Position numbers and translations under genes: made by a program. From the NCBI RefSeq assembly GCF_900316895.1, contig NZ_ONER01000005.1, positions 1-34,544 of the forward strand: a stretch of DNA of 34,544 bases, written 5' to 3'. Below the pieces are notes generated by a model. The model did no database searches. It was not told the origin of the DNA and was given only the letters and a program-made list of their open reading frames with translations. Below, in pieces: positions 16,088 to 24,709 of this stretch. Source of the stretch: an uncultured Methanobrevibacter sp. GTDB lineage: Archaea; Methanobacteriota; Methanobacteria; Methanobacteriales; Methanobacteriaceae. The first letter of the stretch is position 1, and each line of letters opens with the position of its first letter.

Positions 16088-16759
16088 CTACCACAATACC
16101 AATAATAATATTTCAACAGCTCTTACAATAATAAACAATGAACTTAAGTGAATAATAACGATATAAGGAGATCCTGCTGTTCTGAACATTTCTGCCTTAC
16201 TTGCAAAGAACGGAGCTACTCCGCTTTCGCCTAAAATACCTATCAGCATCATCACAGCACCGAATACCACCATAGGACTTGCAGGCATTTGAGACAATAC
16301 TGCAAGTGACAATGTGCCTGTTGCTGCAAGAATAATGGCTGCTCCACCAAACAAAGGCAAGCTGCACATCATGGCAATCAGACCATAATTGAATGCGGAA
16401 TTCAATACGCTGGTCTGTTTAACTGCTGATACGATACCGATATTCAGGATACCCACCAAAGCCATGAACAGTGTAAAGTTGAACAGATCTCCTGTAATCA
16501 TAGCTCCAGCAGAGGCAATACCACATATCACCGCTAAAAATCTTCTTTGCTTAAGCTCTTTCGGACCTACCTTAACTTCAGTATTATTCAGATAATGCAT
16601 AGTAGCTTCGACTTGAGTTTCAGGTTTGCTTAAACCAATCAATACTGTAAATCCAAGTAAAACCGCAAACAGGAACAAGCTGAATGGAGTCAGGTACAAT
16701 ACAATGTCTCCAAGCTGGATTGTTCCAAGCAAATTTCCTCCAAGTGTAACGAAATCCAT
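16088..16759 (-). CDS. ehaH: Energy-converting hydrogenase A subunit H, shortened antiporter-like (EchA-type)
   Basis: A 223-residue membrane protein with about six helices. It resembles part of the proton-pumping antiporter family (NuoL/M/N, MrpD, EchA): GDLFNFTLFM in the middle and GESGVAPFFASKAEMF near the end correspond to conserved helices with a buried Lys. It is much shorter than the usual 480-plus residues of that family, as described for EhaH. It is a likely site of cation or proton movement. TAGGTGAG precedes the ATG, nine bases after ehaG. Confidence 0.82.
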   Translation of the reverse strand: MDFVTLGGNLLGTIQLGDIVLYLTPFSLFLFAVLLGFTVLIGLSKPETQVEATMHYLNNTEVKVGPKELKQRRFLAVICGIASAGAMITGDLFNFTLFMALVGILNIGIVSAVKQTSVLNSAFNYGLIAMMCSLPLFGGAAIILAATGTLSLAVLSQMPASPMVVFGAVMMLIGILGESGVAPFFASKAEMFRTAGSPYIVIIHLSSLFIIVRAVEILLLVLW

Positions 16760-16767
16760 TTTCTCAC

Positions 16768-17448
16768 CTACTCGTTATCGATATCCTCTCTCATAAGCAG
16801 GCCGATTAAACCTACTTTGGAAGCTACTTTTAATAATAATCCACATGCGGCCAAGAATAAACTTAATAACCAATATTGAGGAGTTACAAAGAACAATAGG
16901 AAACCTATTATCCATAAACACCATGAAATACCGGAAACACCGGCAATGCCATCCAACATCAATACCGGAAGTCCTCTTGCTTTTTTAGATAATGCATACA
17001 ACACAATTCCTCCACCAGCAACTGCTCCTCCAGTAAAACCAGTGAGGAATATTCCATAACCGATCAGGACCAGTGCAATGAAATTAGGTGCAGTGGTCAT
17101 GATTTCCATATCCAGAGAAAATGCCTGTGGGAAAATTGAAGAGGATTTGGTCAGATTAGCTCTTGGGTCCTGTTCAATTTTGCGCATTTCCCTTGTAATC
17201 AGAATTTCAGAAATTGCCAAGGTTTCAGCCAGTTCAACTACCAGACCAGGCAAAATCAATGCTTCAGCCAAGTCTGTTCCAACAGCAGAAACAACAAATA
17301 TCATGGCAAGGCCGACAATATCTGTCAGAATGAGAATATGCAATTCCCTTCTGTTTATTGCAATTGCCATGGTTCCTATGAAACCAACTATCAGACCAGC
17401 ATAGACTGCTGGCAGATACATGCTAATGAACGCCTGAGGAACAAACAT
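16768..17448 (-). CDS. ehaG: Energy-converting hydrogenase A subunit G, membrane protein
   Basis: A 226-residue protein with about six membrane helices and a central hydrophilic loop (about residues 85-105: EILITREMRKIEQD). AGGAGGG lies nine bases before the ATG. The start shares one base with the ehaF stop (TGATG). It is assigned by order and length. The helix pattern with acidic residues in the membrane fits an ion-translocation subunit, which is inference. Confidence 0.8.
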   Translation of the reverse strand: MFVPQAFISMYLPAVYAGLIVGFIGTMAIAINRRELHILILTDIVGLAMIFVVSAVGTDLAEALILPGLVVELAETLAISEILITREMRKIEQDPRANLTKSSSIFPQAFSLDMEIMTTAPNFIALVLIGYGIFLTGFTGGAVAGGGIVLYALSKKARGLPVLMLDGIAGVSGISWCLWIIGFLLFFVTPQYWLLSLFLAACGLLLKVASKVGLIGLLMREDIDNE

Positions 17449-18041
17449 CAGTTATCCCTCCTAAGTTGTTTCGCTCTTGCTTTAGCGTCATTTGCCTTAA
17501 CTTGGCTAGCTACCTTATTTGAATCATCAATAGCCTTTTTTACATCTTTTTTGATTTCATCTTCATCATTTTTCCTGTTCATGGTATAATTGATTGACAA
17601 CCATGAAGCTATGATGAATGCCATCATCAGGATGCTTGATTCGAGTATTGTATCGAAACCCCTTGTATAGTACAGTATTTCATCTATAAGTCCTCCAGGA
17701 GATGAATATATTGATGTTCCGAAGTAAGGTGAAATTGATGAGACAAATTGCGCCAGCGGTGACATATATCCCGTAATCATACCTAAGCTCTCAGCATTTT
17801 CAGGATATTGAGGATCAATATTACCCGGCTCTTTTAAAGGCACTCCACCTCTGTCATAAGGTGCAATGGCCAAACCTTCATCAACCTGCTCTTGAGGAGC
17901 AGGCCTTACATACAATTGGTCAGGATTCAATGCCAAAGGCACTATCAGACCTATTATCAAAATTATTCCAAGGCTAAATGCAAAAAGGCGCGGAATGTTT
18001 TTAGGCTCTGCCAATTTATTCCATAATACTCCAATCCTCAT
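17448..18041 (-). CDS. ehaF: Energy-converting hydrogenase A subunit F
   Basis: A 197-residue protein with one N-terminal membrane helix (about 20-38), a long soluble segment rich in Pro and Gly (about 40-120), a second helix near 130-150, and a charged coiled-coil-like tail (Lys, Asp, Ala rich). It overlaps ehaE by four bases (ATGA). It is assigned by place in the eha order; the role is unknown. The central segment would face outside if the first helix runs in to out. Confidence 0.75.
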   Translation of the reverse strand: MRIGVLWNKLAEPKNIPRLFAFSLGIILIIGLIVPLALNPDQLYVRPAPQEQVDEGLAIAPYDRGGVPLKEPGNIDPQYPENAESLGMITGYMSPLAQFVSSISPYFGTSIYSSPGGLIDEILYYTRGFDTILESSILMMAFIIASWLSINYTMNRKNDEDEIKKDVKKAIDDSNKVASQVKANDAKARAKQLRRDN

Positions 18042-18298
18042 ACATCTGCCCCCATTTCTTCCAAGCGAATAATCGCTCTAAATAAAATCAATGTAATAAT
18101 AACAGTTGTTGCAAGCAATGTCAGTAATGCCAGAACATGATTGTAACATAATAATACCAGACAGACACCGATTGCAGCGATTTCAGTATTGAATGTCCTG
18201 ACAACCGGATCACTAACTCCCGGACCCCAAGCGGTAGCAATACTTCCCACAATTGCTAAAAATATTCCGAAATAGAAAAACAATGAAACGCTAATCAT
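18038..18298 (-). CDS. ehaE: Energy-converting hydrogenase A subunit E, membrane protein
   Basis: An 86-residue protein with three membrane helices, similar in layout to MrpF/MrpG-sized antiporter subunits. I chose the ATG at 18298 (MISVSLFF) because GGTGAGG sits six bases before it; a GTG twelve bases upstream is less likely. The start overlaps the ehaD stop by eight bases and the end overlaps ehaF by four. It is assigned by position. Confidence 0.75.
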   Translation of the reverse strand: MISVSLFFYFGIFLAIVGSIATAWGPGVSDPVVRTFNTEIAAIGVCLVLLCYNHVLALLTLLATTVIITLILFRAIIRLEEMGADV

Positions 18299-18560
18299 TA
18301 GCCTCACCACTTGCGATTTTATTGGTTCTGATTTCCTTAATTTTCACAATGGATAAAATGAATACTAAAGTTGACAATGGACCTGCCAATGCCGCAAACA
18401 ATGCAACATCCAAATATTTGAACAGTACAACAACCAAAACAAATCCGGCATCCATTATATCAAACATTATTATCTTGTCTAATGGTTTTTTCATGAATAT
18501 GACGCCAAATGCTCCAATGACCATCAAGGCTATTGCAATTATTGATACGAGAAATTCCAT
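18291..18560 (-). CDS. ehaD: Energy-converting hydrogenase A subunit D, membrane protein
   Basis: An 89-residue protein with three hydrophobic segments and the central D-x-x-D-A-G-F stretch followed by a Leu/Val-rich helix, resembling small MrpB/C-like subunits. I chose the second ATG (18560) because GGAGG lies seven bases before it and only one base before the first ATG (18566). It starts three bases after the ehaC stop. It is assigned by order. Confidence 0.75.
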   Translation of the reverse strand: MEFLVSIIAIALMVIGAFGVIFMKKPLDKIIMFDIMDAGFVLVVVLFKYLDVALFAALAGPLSTLVFILSIVKIKEIRTNKIASGEAND

Positions 18561-18562
18561 TT

Positions 18563-18814
18563 TCATTCCTCCAGCAATATCTCATTATCTAGTCTATTTA
18601 ATGTGTAAGCAATAGCATTAGCACTGATTGTTGAACATATAAAGAATGCTGCAGCAACAATAAGAGCAAATGGAGTATTAATTACCAATGCAATGATTGC
18701 AGAAACTCCAAAACCAATGACATTTAAATATAATAGTCTTTCAGCTCTGTTTTTTGTAACTAAAGCCCTTAATGCTACGAATATGACTATAATACCTATA
18801 ATTTCAACATACAT
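18563..18814 (-). CDS. ehaC: Energy-converting hydrogenase A subunit C, membrane protein
   Basis: An 83-residue protein with three membrane helices. The ATG at 18814 (MYVEIIG) is preferred because GAGAGTGAT lies just before it. An upstream ATG at 18832 would overlap ehaB and lacks a binding site. It is a membrane-arm subunit by position; nothing more specific is visible. Confidence 0.75.
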   Translation of the reverse strand: MYVEIIGIIVIFVALRALVTKNRAERLLYLNVIGFGVSAIIALVINTPFALIVAAAFFICSTISANAIAYTLNRLDNEILLEE

Positions 18815-18818
18815 ATAA

Positions 18819-19316
18819 TCACTCTCTAGCATGCCTATTGAATTTTTTGGCGATTTTTCCTAAAACTACGGACATTTTGGCCTGGTCTATGCCCATGACA
18901 GTAAATATGGCTATGACCATTCCCACAATGAACATTTCAGGTGTCAAACCTATGAAAGATGCTAAAAATATTATTGCAGTAGCTGTCAGACATCCTGTAG
19001 TTCCGGCATATCCCGGATCGGCACATAACCTATTTCCAATAAATACCAGGAATGCTGCAATTATTCCTCCGGGAATTCCTAAAAGCAAGTATCCAATAGA
19101 AGCCATTAATGTACCAGCAGACGCATCCGGAGAACATAAAATGTTTCCTTGGAAAAATCCGCCAGCAATATCTCCCCCTCTTTTTTCGACATCTTTACCA
19201 ATTATTCTGGCCCCTCTTACGCCAGGCTGCTCGGGAAGTCCGAAATATGTATCCACAATTACAAAATTCAACCAACAAAGAATTGCGGCAATTATTATTC
19301 CAATTACCTCATTCAT
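18819..19316 (-). CDS. ehaB: Energy-converting hydrogenase A subunit B, membrane protein
   Basis: A 165-residue protein with about four membrane helices. A Gly-rich extracytoplasmic or cytoplasmic stretch follows the first helix, and the C-terminus is basic (GKIAKKFNRHARE). AGGAGAGG precedes the ATG, which lies eight bases inside the end of ehaA. It is assigned by order and length. Confidence 0.78.
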   Translation of the reverse strand: MNEVIGIIIAAILCWLNFVIVDTYFGLPEQPGVRGARIIGKDVEKRGGDIAGGFFQGNILCSPDASAGTLMASIGYLLLGIPGGIIAAFLVFIGNRLCADPGYAGTTGCLTATAIIFLASFIGLTPEMFIVGMVIAIFTVMGIDQAKMSVVLGKIAKKFNRHARE

Positions 19317-19698
19317 TTATATCCTCTCCTGCATTTTCATCCAGAGGTTTTGGAAATACGAAATCAAATAAATATTTCACAAATAATGCTGATAAAACAC
19401 CAATAACAACTGCTAGAACTAATCCGTTATACATGAAAGTATAATTTAAAACAAGAAATATTGAAAAAATACCAATAGCAATTATCGGAGTCGGATATAA
19501 TGCACTCACATCAAAAGAATACCTATATGGTTTGCTAGGAAGTAAAGGCAGCCTTAAAACTAAAGCTACAATGATAGAGCAAACAATAGCTACAACATAA
19601 GCTAATAAAATGTCAAATGAAGATAAGCTTATATTGCTTAGCCCATAAAAATTACTAAACGAAGCAAAATATATGGTATCAAACACCAAATCAAACAT
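19309..19698 (-). CDS. ehaA: Energy-converting hydrogenase A subunit A, first gene of the operon
   Basis: A 129-residue protein with about three or four membrane helices and an acidic tail (DENAGEDINE). AGGAG lies nine bases before the ATG. It is the promoter-proximal gene: an ATTTATATA box sits 42-50 bases upstream. Everything from here to 5606 is on the minus strand with gaps of 35 bases or less, so the set of 21 genes may be one transcript. Confidence 0.8.
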   Translation of the reverse strand: MFDLVFDTIYFASFSNFYGLSNISLSSFDILLAYVVAIVCSIIVALVLRLPLLPSKPYRYSFDVSALYPTPIIAIGIFSIFLVLNYTFMYNGLVLAVVIGVLSALFVKYLFDFVFPKPLDENAGEDINE

Positions 19699-19739
19699 AT
19701 TATTAGACTCCTCTTACTTTAATAATATACATATAAAAA

Positions 19740-19748
19740 TATATAAAT
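19740..19748 (-). promoter_or_regulatory. TATA box of the Eha operon
   Basis: ATTTATATA on the minus strand is centred about 46 bases before the ehaA ATG. It predicts a start near 19718 and a leader of about 20 bases carrying AGGAG. The box lies in a 112-base AT-rich gap (19699-19810) shared with the divergent epimerase gene. Confidence 0.55.
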
Positions 19749-19810
19749 ATTGTTACTTAAAAATAATATTAATTGCTTAATTATAATTTAAATTAATTAA
19801 TGGTGGCTTA

Positions 19811-20743
19811 ATGAAAAATAAAAACATTTTAATTACTGGTGGAGCAGGATTTATCGGTTCTCACATTGCTAACGAGCTAATGGAGAGCAACAACATTACC
19901 ATTATTGATAATCTCTCCACAGGCAACATTAAAAATTTAAAAAGCAAAGACCATGATAATTTAAATTTTATTGAAGGAGACATTTGCAATTTTAATTTGG
20001 ATGATTTGACTTGCGATATCGATTACATTTTCCACCTTGCGGCAATGGCAAGTGTTCCATTGAGTATCGAAAGACCTGAGGAATGCAATGAAATCAATCT
20101 TAATGCAACAGTTAAACTTCTAAAATCAGCTGCAGACAATGACGTTGAAAAAATAGTGTTTTCATCATCATCCGCCGTTTATGGGGAAAACAAAAATATG
20201 CCTTTAAAAGAAACAGAGCCACCAATGCCAAAATCCCCATATGCCTCATCAAAGGCGAGCTGCGAGCTATACCTAAAATCATTTTATGAAAGCTATGGCT
20301 TAAAATATACTGCTCTAAGATACTTCAACGTATTTGGACCAAAACAGGACAAGAATTCCCAATATTCATCAGTGATTCCCAATTTCATCAGCGCTCTTCT
20401 TGAAGGCAAACAGGCTGAAATCTATGGAGACGGTGAGCAAACCAGGGACTTTGTCTATGTTGGAGACATAGTGAAAGCAAATATTGCCGCCAGTGAGGCG
20501 GACTACAACGGCATCATCAATGTTGCATCCGGCAAAAAGCTAAGCGTCAACAGATTATATGAAATTGTTAAAGATACATTAGGCAGCGATTTGGAACCTA
20601 AATATTTGCCTGAAAGGCCAAGAGACATCAAACACTCCCTAGCCGACATCAGCAACATGGAAAAGATTAATCTAAAAATCGATTCTGATAATTTCGAATC
20701 ACAGCTTATAGAAACCATTAACTGGTTTAAAACTATTTTATAG
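19811..20743 (+). CDS. NAD-dependent nucleotide-sugar epimerase (GalE-like)
   Basis: A 310-residue extended short-chain dehydrogenase. The NAD site is GGAGFIGSH (10-18). The catalytic set is the Ser run around 118-121 and Tyr144-x-x-x-Lys148 (YASSK). RYFNVFGP and RDFVYVGD are typical of UDP-sugar 4-epimerases. It probably interconverts UDP-glucose/galactose or the N-acetyl forms for cell-surface polysaccharide. The exact sugar cannot be set from sequence. GGTGG lies five bases before the ATG. The membrane protease gene follows by 11 bases, so they are likely co-transcribed. The remnant at 5286-5519 belongs to the same superfamily but is not a recent copy, since the C-terminal ends differ. Confidence 0.87.
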   Translation: MKNKNILITGGAGFIGSHIANELMESNNITIIDNLSTGNIKNLKSKDHDNLNFIEGDICNFNLDDLTCDIDYIFHLAAMASVPLSIERPEECNEINLNATVKLLKSAADNDVEKIVFSSSSAVYGENKNMPLKETEPPMPKSPYASSKASCELYLKSFYESYGLKYTALRYFNVFGPKQDKNSQYSSVIPNFISALLEGKQAEIYGDGEQTRDFVYVGDIVKANIAASEADYNGIINVASGKKLSVNRLYEIVKDTLGSDLEPKYLPERPRDIKHSLADISNMEKINLKIDSDNFESQLIETINWFKTIL

Positions 20744-20754
20744 GGTGTTAAAAT

Positions 20755-21561
20755 ATGGATAAAAGCATTACAGATTTCAATGTTCGTTTAAGAACTATTA
20801 GAATTAGGGACTTGATAGTAGGAATAATTATTACTGGAATCCTAACCGGACTATTGACCATTATCTTTCCAATAATCTCTGAGTCAGATGAACTGTTTTT
20901 TATAGTTCTCTTTTTGATTGGAGCATTGATGTTTGTTTGGGCACTCAGAGGAACAAGAGGACTTGATCAGAATATCGAAAACATATTCGAAGAGAATAAT
21001 CGCAAAGAACTGCTTTACGTTTTTGCAATAAATCTGCTGTTCGCATTCCTATTTACATTTTTGATTTCCTCAATAGACATCATAACAAGTCTGACTGACC
21101 CCACATGGATTTCCACAGGCGTTGATACTGTTGACGTCGATTCAAGCGTTGTTATTCTTGATGCCATCGGCGCAATAATCTTCGCTCCGATTGTTGAAGA
21201 ACTGGTTTTCAGAGGAGTGCTGTTCAACCGACTTAAAATCAGGACAGGAATCATTCCTGCAATGATAATATCATCAGTCATTTTTGGCCTTGGCCATGAA
21301 TTCGGTGGAATAACCAGTGCAATCCTATTCGGAATCTGTATGTGCATATTATACACAAAAACAGACAATATCCTGATTCCAATGAGCGTGCACTTCCTAA
21401 ATAATTTAACTGCAACACTTCTTAATGTCAGCGGCTTCAATGTGGTGATGACCGAATTGCCTTGGATTGTGCCATGCGCAATACTTTCAATAATTGGAAC
21501 TGTTTATCTGATAAAATACATCATTAAAGAAAGTAAACAGCTTAAAAAACAGTACAACTGA
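20755..21561 (+). CDS. CPBP-family intramembrane metalloprotease
   Basis: A 268-residue membrane protein with about seven or eight helices. The CPBP (CAAX protease and bacteriocin-processing) motifs are present: EELVFRG (Glu148, Glu149, Arg153), FGLGHE (His181) and HFLNN (His213, Asn217). These residues form the metal-bound active site of Rce1-like proteases. The substrate is unknown. Archaeal members may process membrane or prenylated proteins, or act in peptide immunity. It lies in the same transcription unit as the epimerase. Confidence 0.85.
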   Translation: MDKSITDFNVRLRTIRIRDLIVGIIITGILTGLLTIIFPIISESDELFFIVLFLIGALMFVWALRGTRGLDQNIENIFEENNRKELLYVFAINLLFAFLFTFLISSIDIITSLTDPTWISTGVDTVDVDSSVVILDAIGAIIFAPIVEELVFRGVLFNRLKIRTGIIPAMIISSVIFGLGHEFGGITSAILFGICMCILYTKTDNILIPMSVHFLNNLTATLLNVSGFNVVMTELPWIVPCAILSIIGTVYLIKYIIKESKQLKKQYN

Positions 21562-21589
21562 ATCTAATCAGTTCAATAAAAAAAAATAG

Positions 21590-21961
21590 TTAGTGGAATC
21601 CGCATCCACTGCAGGTTTCACATTTTTCTTCTTCTAAGGGATCATACTGTTTGTCTTCCTGTAAAGTGGCTGACAGGAAATACTGATCCATTTCATCCTT
21701 ATTTTTTAAGACTGGAGAAATTCCTTTAAAATCACATTTTATATCACCAGTTCCACCAATATCCACAAGAATCGGTTCGCCTAATTTGAATCTTCTAAAA
21801 TAAGCTTCAACTTCATCTTTTAAAGCTCCCGGAACTCTGAAATTAAAAGATAAAATATTATTCTCCTTCATTTTTAAACCAACATATTTCTGGTCAATTT
21901 CCAGGTTTAAGCCTAACTGCTTTTTGAAAATTATGTCAGTTCCTATCTCATTAGATGTCAT
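21590..21961 (-). CDS. Small conserved-type protein with Cys-rich C-terminal tail
   Basis: A 123-residue soluble protein. The body is mixed alpha/beta without a family I can name with certainty. The last ten residues are CETCSGCGFH, with cysteines at 114, 117 and 120 in a CxxCxxC layout plus a terminal His, which could bind a metal or an Fe-S cluster. AGGAG precedes the ATG by eight bases. It faces the protease gene tail-to-tail, with a T-run (minus strand) between them at about 21579-21587. It is probably an uncharacterised family restricted to methanogens; that restriction is a guess. Confidence 0.7.
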   Translation of the reverse strand: MTSNEIGTDIIFKKQLGLNLEIDQKYVGLKMKENNILSFNFRVPGALKDEVEAYFRRFKLGEPILVDIGGTGDIKCDFKGISPVLKNKDEMDQYFLSATLQEDKQYDPLEEEKCETCSGCGFH

Positions 21962-22100
21962 TTGATTTTCTCCTTTAAATAATTAAATTAAAATTAAATG
22001 TTTGAAGTATTTAAAACTTTCCCATATTTTCAGCTGAAAATTAAAAATAAAATTTTTTGTTTAGAAAATTTATAATGAATTATCATGATTTTTAAAAAGG

Positions 22101-22109
22101 TTTATATAA
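22101..22109 (+). promoter_or_regulatory. TATA box of the HTH-cupin / VOR operon
   Basis: TTTATATAA preceded by the purine-rich AAAAAGG (a plausible TFB recognition element) lies 79 bases upstream of the regulator's ATG. Transcription would start near 22131 and leave a leader of about 57 very AT-rich bases. The rest of the gap 21962-22187 shows nothing else clear. Confidence 0.55.
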
Positions 22110-22187
22110 AGTTAAATCCAAAACATATAATATTATAATATATCATTATAATAGAAAAAAAATCAATAAAAAAATAGGTGTTTATGA

Positions 22188-22739
22188 ATGAATGAATACA
22201 ACAAAGATATTGGAAATAGAATTAGAGAATTGAGAGAACTATCAGACATTACTATTAAAGAAATCGCACAAGAATTGAACATTACAGAAGAAACCTACAT
22301 CCAATATGAAAACGCTGAAATTGACATTCCGGCAAGTTTCTTATATGAACTTGCACACATCTTTAAAGTTGATTTAGGATTATTATTAACCGGTGAAGAA
22401 AGCAGGATGAACATATTCGATTTAACCCGTGCAAACAAGGGAGTTTCAGTTGACAGAAGCAAAGAATATACCCACGAAAACCTATGTTCTAAATTCATTC
22501 ACAAAAAAGCAGAAACCTTCCTTGTGGTTGTTGACCCTAAAAAGAACCCTACACCTTCACTAAACTCACACCCTGGACAGGAATTCAATTATGTCCTTGA
22601 AGGTTCCTTGAAAATTTATATACACAATAACGAAATCATACTGAACGAAGGAGACTGCATCTTCTTTGATTCAACACACAGACACGCAATGGTAGCACTT
22701 AACGATAAACCGGCTAAATTCTTAGCAGTAATCATATAA
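22188..22739 (+). CDS. HTH (XRE-type) and cupin transcription regulator
   Basis: A 183-residue protein. Residues about 8-62 are an XRE-type helix-turn-helix (RIRELRELSDITIKEIAQEL, then a recognition helix around EETYIQYE). Residues about 105-180 form a cupin barrel, with HPGQEFNYVLEGSLKI and GDCIFFDSTHRHAM holding metal or ligand-binding His and Glu. This layout is common in regulators of small-molecule metabolism that sense a ligand in the cupin. It is the first gene before the acyl-CoA synthetase and VOR genes, 20 bases away, so it probably controls them in response to a carboxylic acid or CoA ester. AGGTG lies seven bases before the ATG. An out-of-frame ATG four bases upstream hits a stop at once. 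Confidence 0.85.
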   Translation: MNEYNKDIGNRIRELRELSDITIKEIAQELNITEETYIQYENAEIDIPASFLYELAHIFKVDLGLLLTGEESRMNIFDLTRANKGVSVDRSKEYTHENLCSKFIHKKAETFLVVVDPKKNPTPSLNSHPGQEFNYVLEGSLKIYIHNNEIILNEGDCIFFDSTHRHAMVALNDKPAKFLAVII

Positions 22740-22759
22740 TATTTATAGGAGTAATTTTA

Positions 22760-24424
22760 ATGACATCAGTAATAGGAGATTTTGTAGAAAGAGTGGATTT
22801 TGACTCTTACGAAGACTTTTTTGAAAACTTTAAGCTTACATACAATGAGGATTACAACTTCGGATTTGATGTTGTAGACAAGTATGCAGAAATCGATCCG
22901 GATAAAATCGCATTAATCTGGACCAATGACCATGATGAGAATCATACCTTCACATTCAAGGAAATGAAGGAATATTCAAACAAGGCAGCAAACCTGTTCA
23001 AAAGTTTAGGAATCAATAAAGGCGACTGCGTAATGCTTACACTTAAAAACAGATATGAATTCTGGTTCTGTATGGTTGCATTGCATAAGATTGGAGCAAT
23101 ACCAATTCCTGGAACCCACATGTTAAAGCTTCATGACATTGATTTCAGAATAAAGGAAGCAAATGTTAAAATGGTGGTATCAGTTGAAGAGGATACATTA
23201 TTGCCTGATTACGAAGCCGCAGAAGAATCATTAGGAATCAATTTGAAAAAGTTGGCAATTGAAACCGATAGGGACGGTTGGATAAACTTTAATGAAGCAA
23301 TCGAAAAGGAAAGTGCAGTATTCGAAAGGCCAACCGGTGAAGACAAGACCTATGCTGAAGAGGTATTCCTAATCTACTTTACTTCAGGAACCAGCGGACT
23401 TCCAAAAATGGTGTCCCATAAGCATACCTATTCATTAGGCCACATTCCAACTGCAAAATATTGGCATAATGTTGTGGAAGACGGAATTCACCACACTGCT
23501 GCAGATACCGGATGGGGAAAGGCAGTTTGGGGAAACCTCTATGGACAATGGATTGCAGGAACCGGAATATTCATTTATGACTATGACAGATTCAATGGAA
23601 TCAAACTGCTTGAAAAGATTATTGAAAATAAGGTGGACACATTCTGTGCACCTCCAACAATCTACAGGTTCATCATTAAAGAGAATATCGAAGGATATGA
23701 CCTTTCAAACTTGAAATACGTTACAACCGCAGGAGAGCCTTTGCCTCCGGAAGTATCCGAAAGATTTTATGACTTGTCAGGCTTGAGAATCAAGGAAGGA
23801 TTCGGACAGACCGAAACAACCCTTTCAATCGGAACATTCATATGGCTTGATGCAAAAGTCGCATCCATAGGTAAGCCTTCCCCATTATTCAATTTGGAAT
23901 TACTGGATGAAGACCATAATAGGGTAGAAATCGGTGAAGAGGGAGAGCTTTGTTTCAAAATGAATGACGGGCCAAATCCAGGATTGTTTAAAGACTATGT
24001 GAATGATGAAGAAAAATACAAAAAGCAAATCCATGACGGATACTACCACTGTGGAGACACCGCATGGGTGGACGAAGACGGATACGTGCACTTTGTCGGA
24101 AGAAACGATGACATTATCAAGTCTTCAGGTTACCGTATCGGACCGTACGAAGTGGAAAGCGCTGTTCTTTCCCATGAAGCAGTGGCACACTGCGCAATTA
24201 CCGCTTATCCTGATGAAGTGAGAGGTCAAATCGTAAAGGCAAGCATTGTTTTGCAGCCTGACTTCGAGCCATCAGATTCATTGACTAAAGACATACAAAA
24301 TCATGTTAAAAGAGTTACAGCTCCTTATAAATACCCAAGAATGGTTGAATACGTGGATGAACTTCCAGAAACCATCAGCGGTAAAATAAGAAGGGTTGAA
24401 ATAAGAGAAAATGACAATAAATAG
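22760..24424 (+). CDS. AMP-forming acyl-CoA synthetase
   Basis: A 554-residue enzyme of the adenylate-forming family that activates a carboxylic acid to acyl-CoA with ATP. The P-loop-like motif is YFTSGTSGLPKM (206-217). The A5 region is EGFGQTE and the A8 hinge region is GRNDDIIKSSGYRIGP. The catalytic lysine is Lys542 in SGKIRR. The sequence resembles medium or branched-chain acyl (ACSM-like) enzymes more than acetyl-CoA synthetase, which is longer. Linkage with VOR suggests branched acids such as isobutyrate, isovalerate or 2-methylbutyrate as substrates; this is inference. AGGAG lies nine bases before the ATG. Confidence 0.87.
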   Translation: MTSVIGDFVERVDFDSYEDFFENFKLTYNEDYNFGFDVVDKYAEIDPDKIALIWTNDHDENHTFTFKEMKEYSNKAANLFKSLGINKGDCVMLTLKNRYEFWFCMVALHKIGAIPIPGTHMLKLHDIDFRIKEANVKMVVSVEEDTLLPDYEAAEESLGINLKKLAIETDRDGWINFNEAIEKESAVFERPTGEDKTYAEEVFLIYFTSGTSGLPKMVSHKHTYSLGHIPTAKYWHNVVEDGIHHTAADTGWGKAVWGNLYGQWIAGTGIFIYDYDRFNGIKLLEKIIENKVDTFCAPPTIYRFIIKENIEGYDLSNLKYVTTAGEPLPPEVSERFYDLSGLRIKEGFGQTETTLSIGTFIWLDAKVASIGKPSPLFNLELLDEDHNRVEIGEEGELCFKMNDGPNPGLFKDYVNDEEKYKKQIHDGYYHCGDTAWVDEDGYVHFVGRNDDIIKSSGYRIGPYEVESAVLSHEAVAHCAITAYPDEVRGQIVKASIVLQPDFEPSDSLTKDIQNHVKRVTAPYKYPRMVEYVDELPETISGKIRRVEIRENDNK

Positions 24425-24433
24425 ATGATATAA

Positions 24434-24709
24434 ATGACAGAAGAGATATCTTATCCAGTTATAAATAAGGAAATATGCAAAGGCTGTATGAGATGTATAG
24501 TCGGATGTCCTCAAAATGCAATATTACTTTCACAAGACATGAATGACGCAGGATATCAATTTGCCTATTACAGCGGCAATGGATGTACCGGATGTAAGGA
24601 CTGCTACTTTACATGTCCGGAACCACTGGCGCTGGAAGTACATCAGTATAAAAAGATTGTAAACGATTCAGTAGCAAAAATGATTAAGGCCAAAGCAGGA
24701 GGAAACTAA
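24434..24709 (+). CDS. vorC: 2-oxoacid:ferredoxin oxidoreductase, delta (ferredoxin) subunit
   Basis: A 91-residue ferredoxin-like subunit with two motifs, CKGCMRCIVGC and CTGCKDCYFTC, for two [4Fe-4S] clusters. The order delta, alpha, then fused beta-gamma agrees with the Vor (2-oxoisovalerate) genes of Methanobacteriales as I recall them. It moves electrons between the TPP site in the beta subunit and ferredoxin. It starts ten bases after the synthetase stop and its TAA is followed directly by the vorB ATG. Confidence 0.82.
   Translation: MTEEISYPVINKEICKGCMRCIVGCPQNAILLSQDMNDAGYQFAYYSGNGCTGCKDCYFTCPEPLALEVHQYKKIVNDSVAKMIKAKAGGN

Noticed and set aside
18838..19444. Long plus-strand open frames opposite ehaA and ehaB
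   Set aside because: They lack ribosome binding sites and recognisable domains, and lie fully opposite well-supported hydrogenase genes, so they are antisense shadows.
5606..19698. Calling the operon Ehb instead of Eha
   Set aside because: The gene order gives a NuoH-like protein at position J, small subunit at N, large subunit at O, then six-cluster and ten-cluster polyferredoxins at P and Q. Ehb has a different order and a larger polyferredoxin.
19811..20743. The intact epimerase as the parent of the remnant at 5286-5519
   Set aside because: The C-terminal ends do not align beyond the general family pattern, so they are not recent duplicates.
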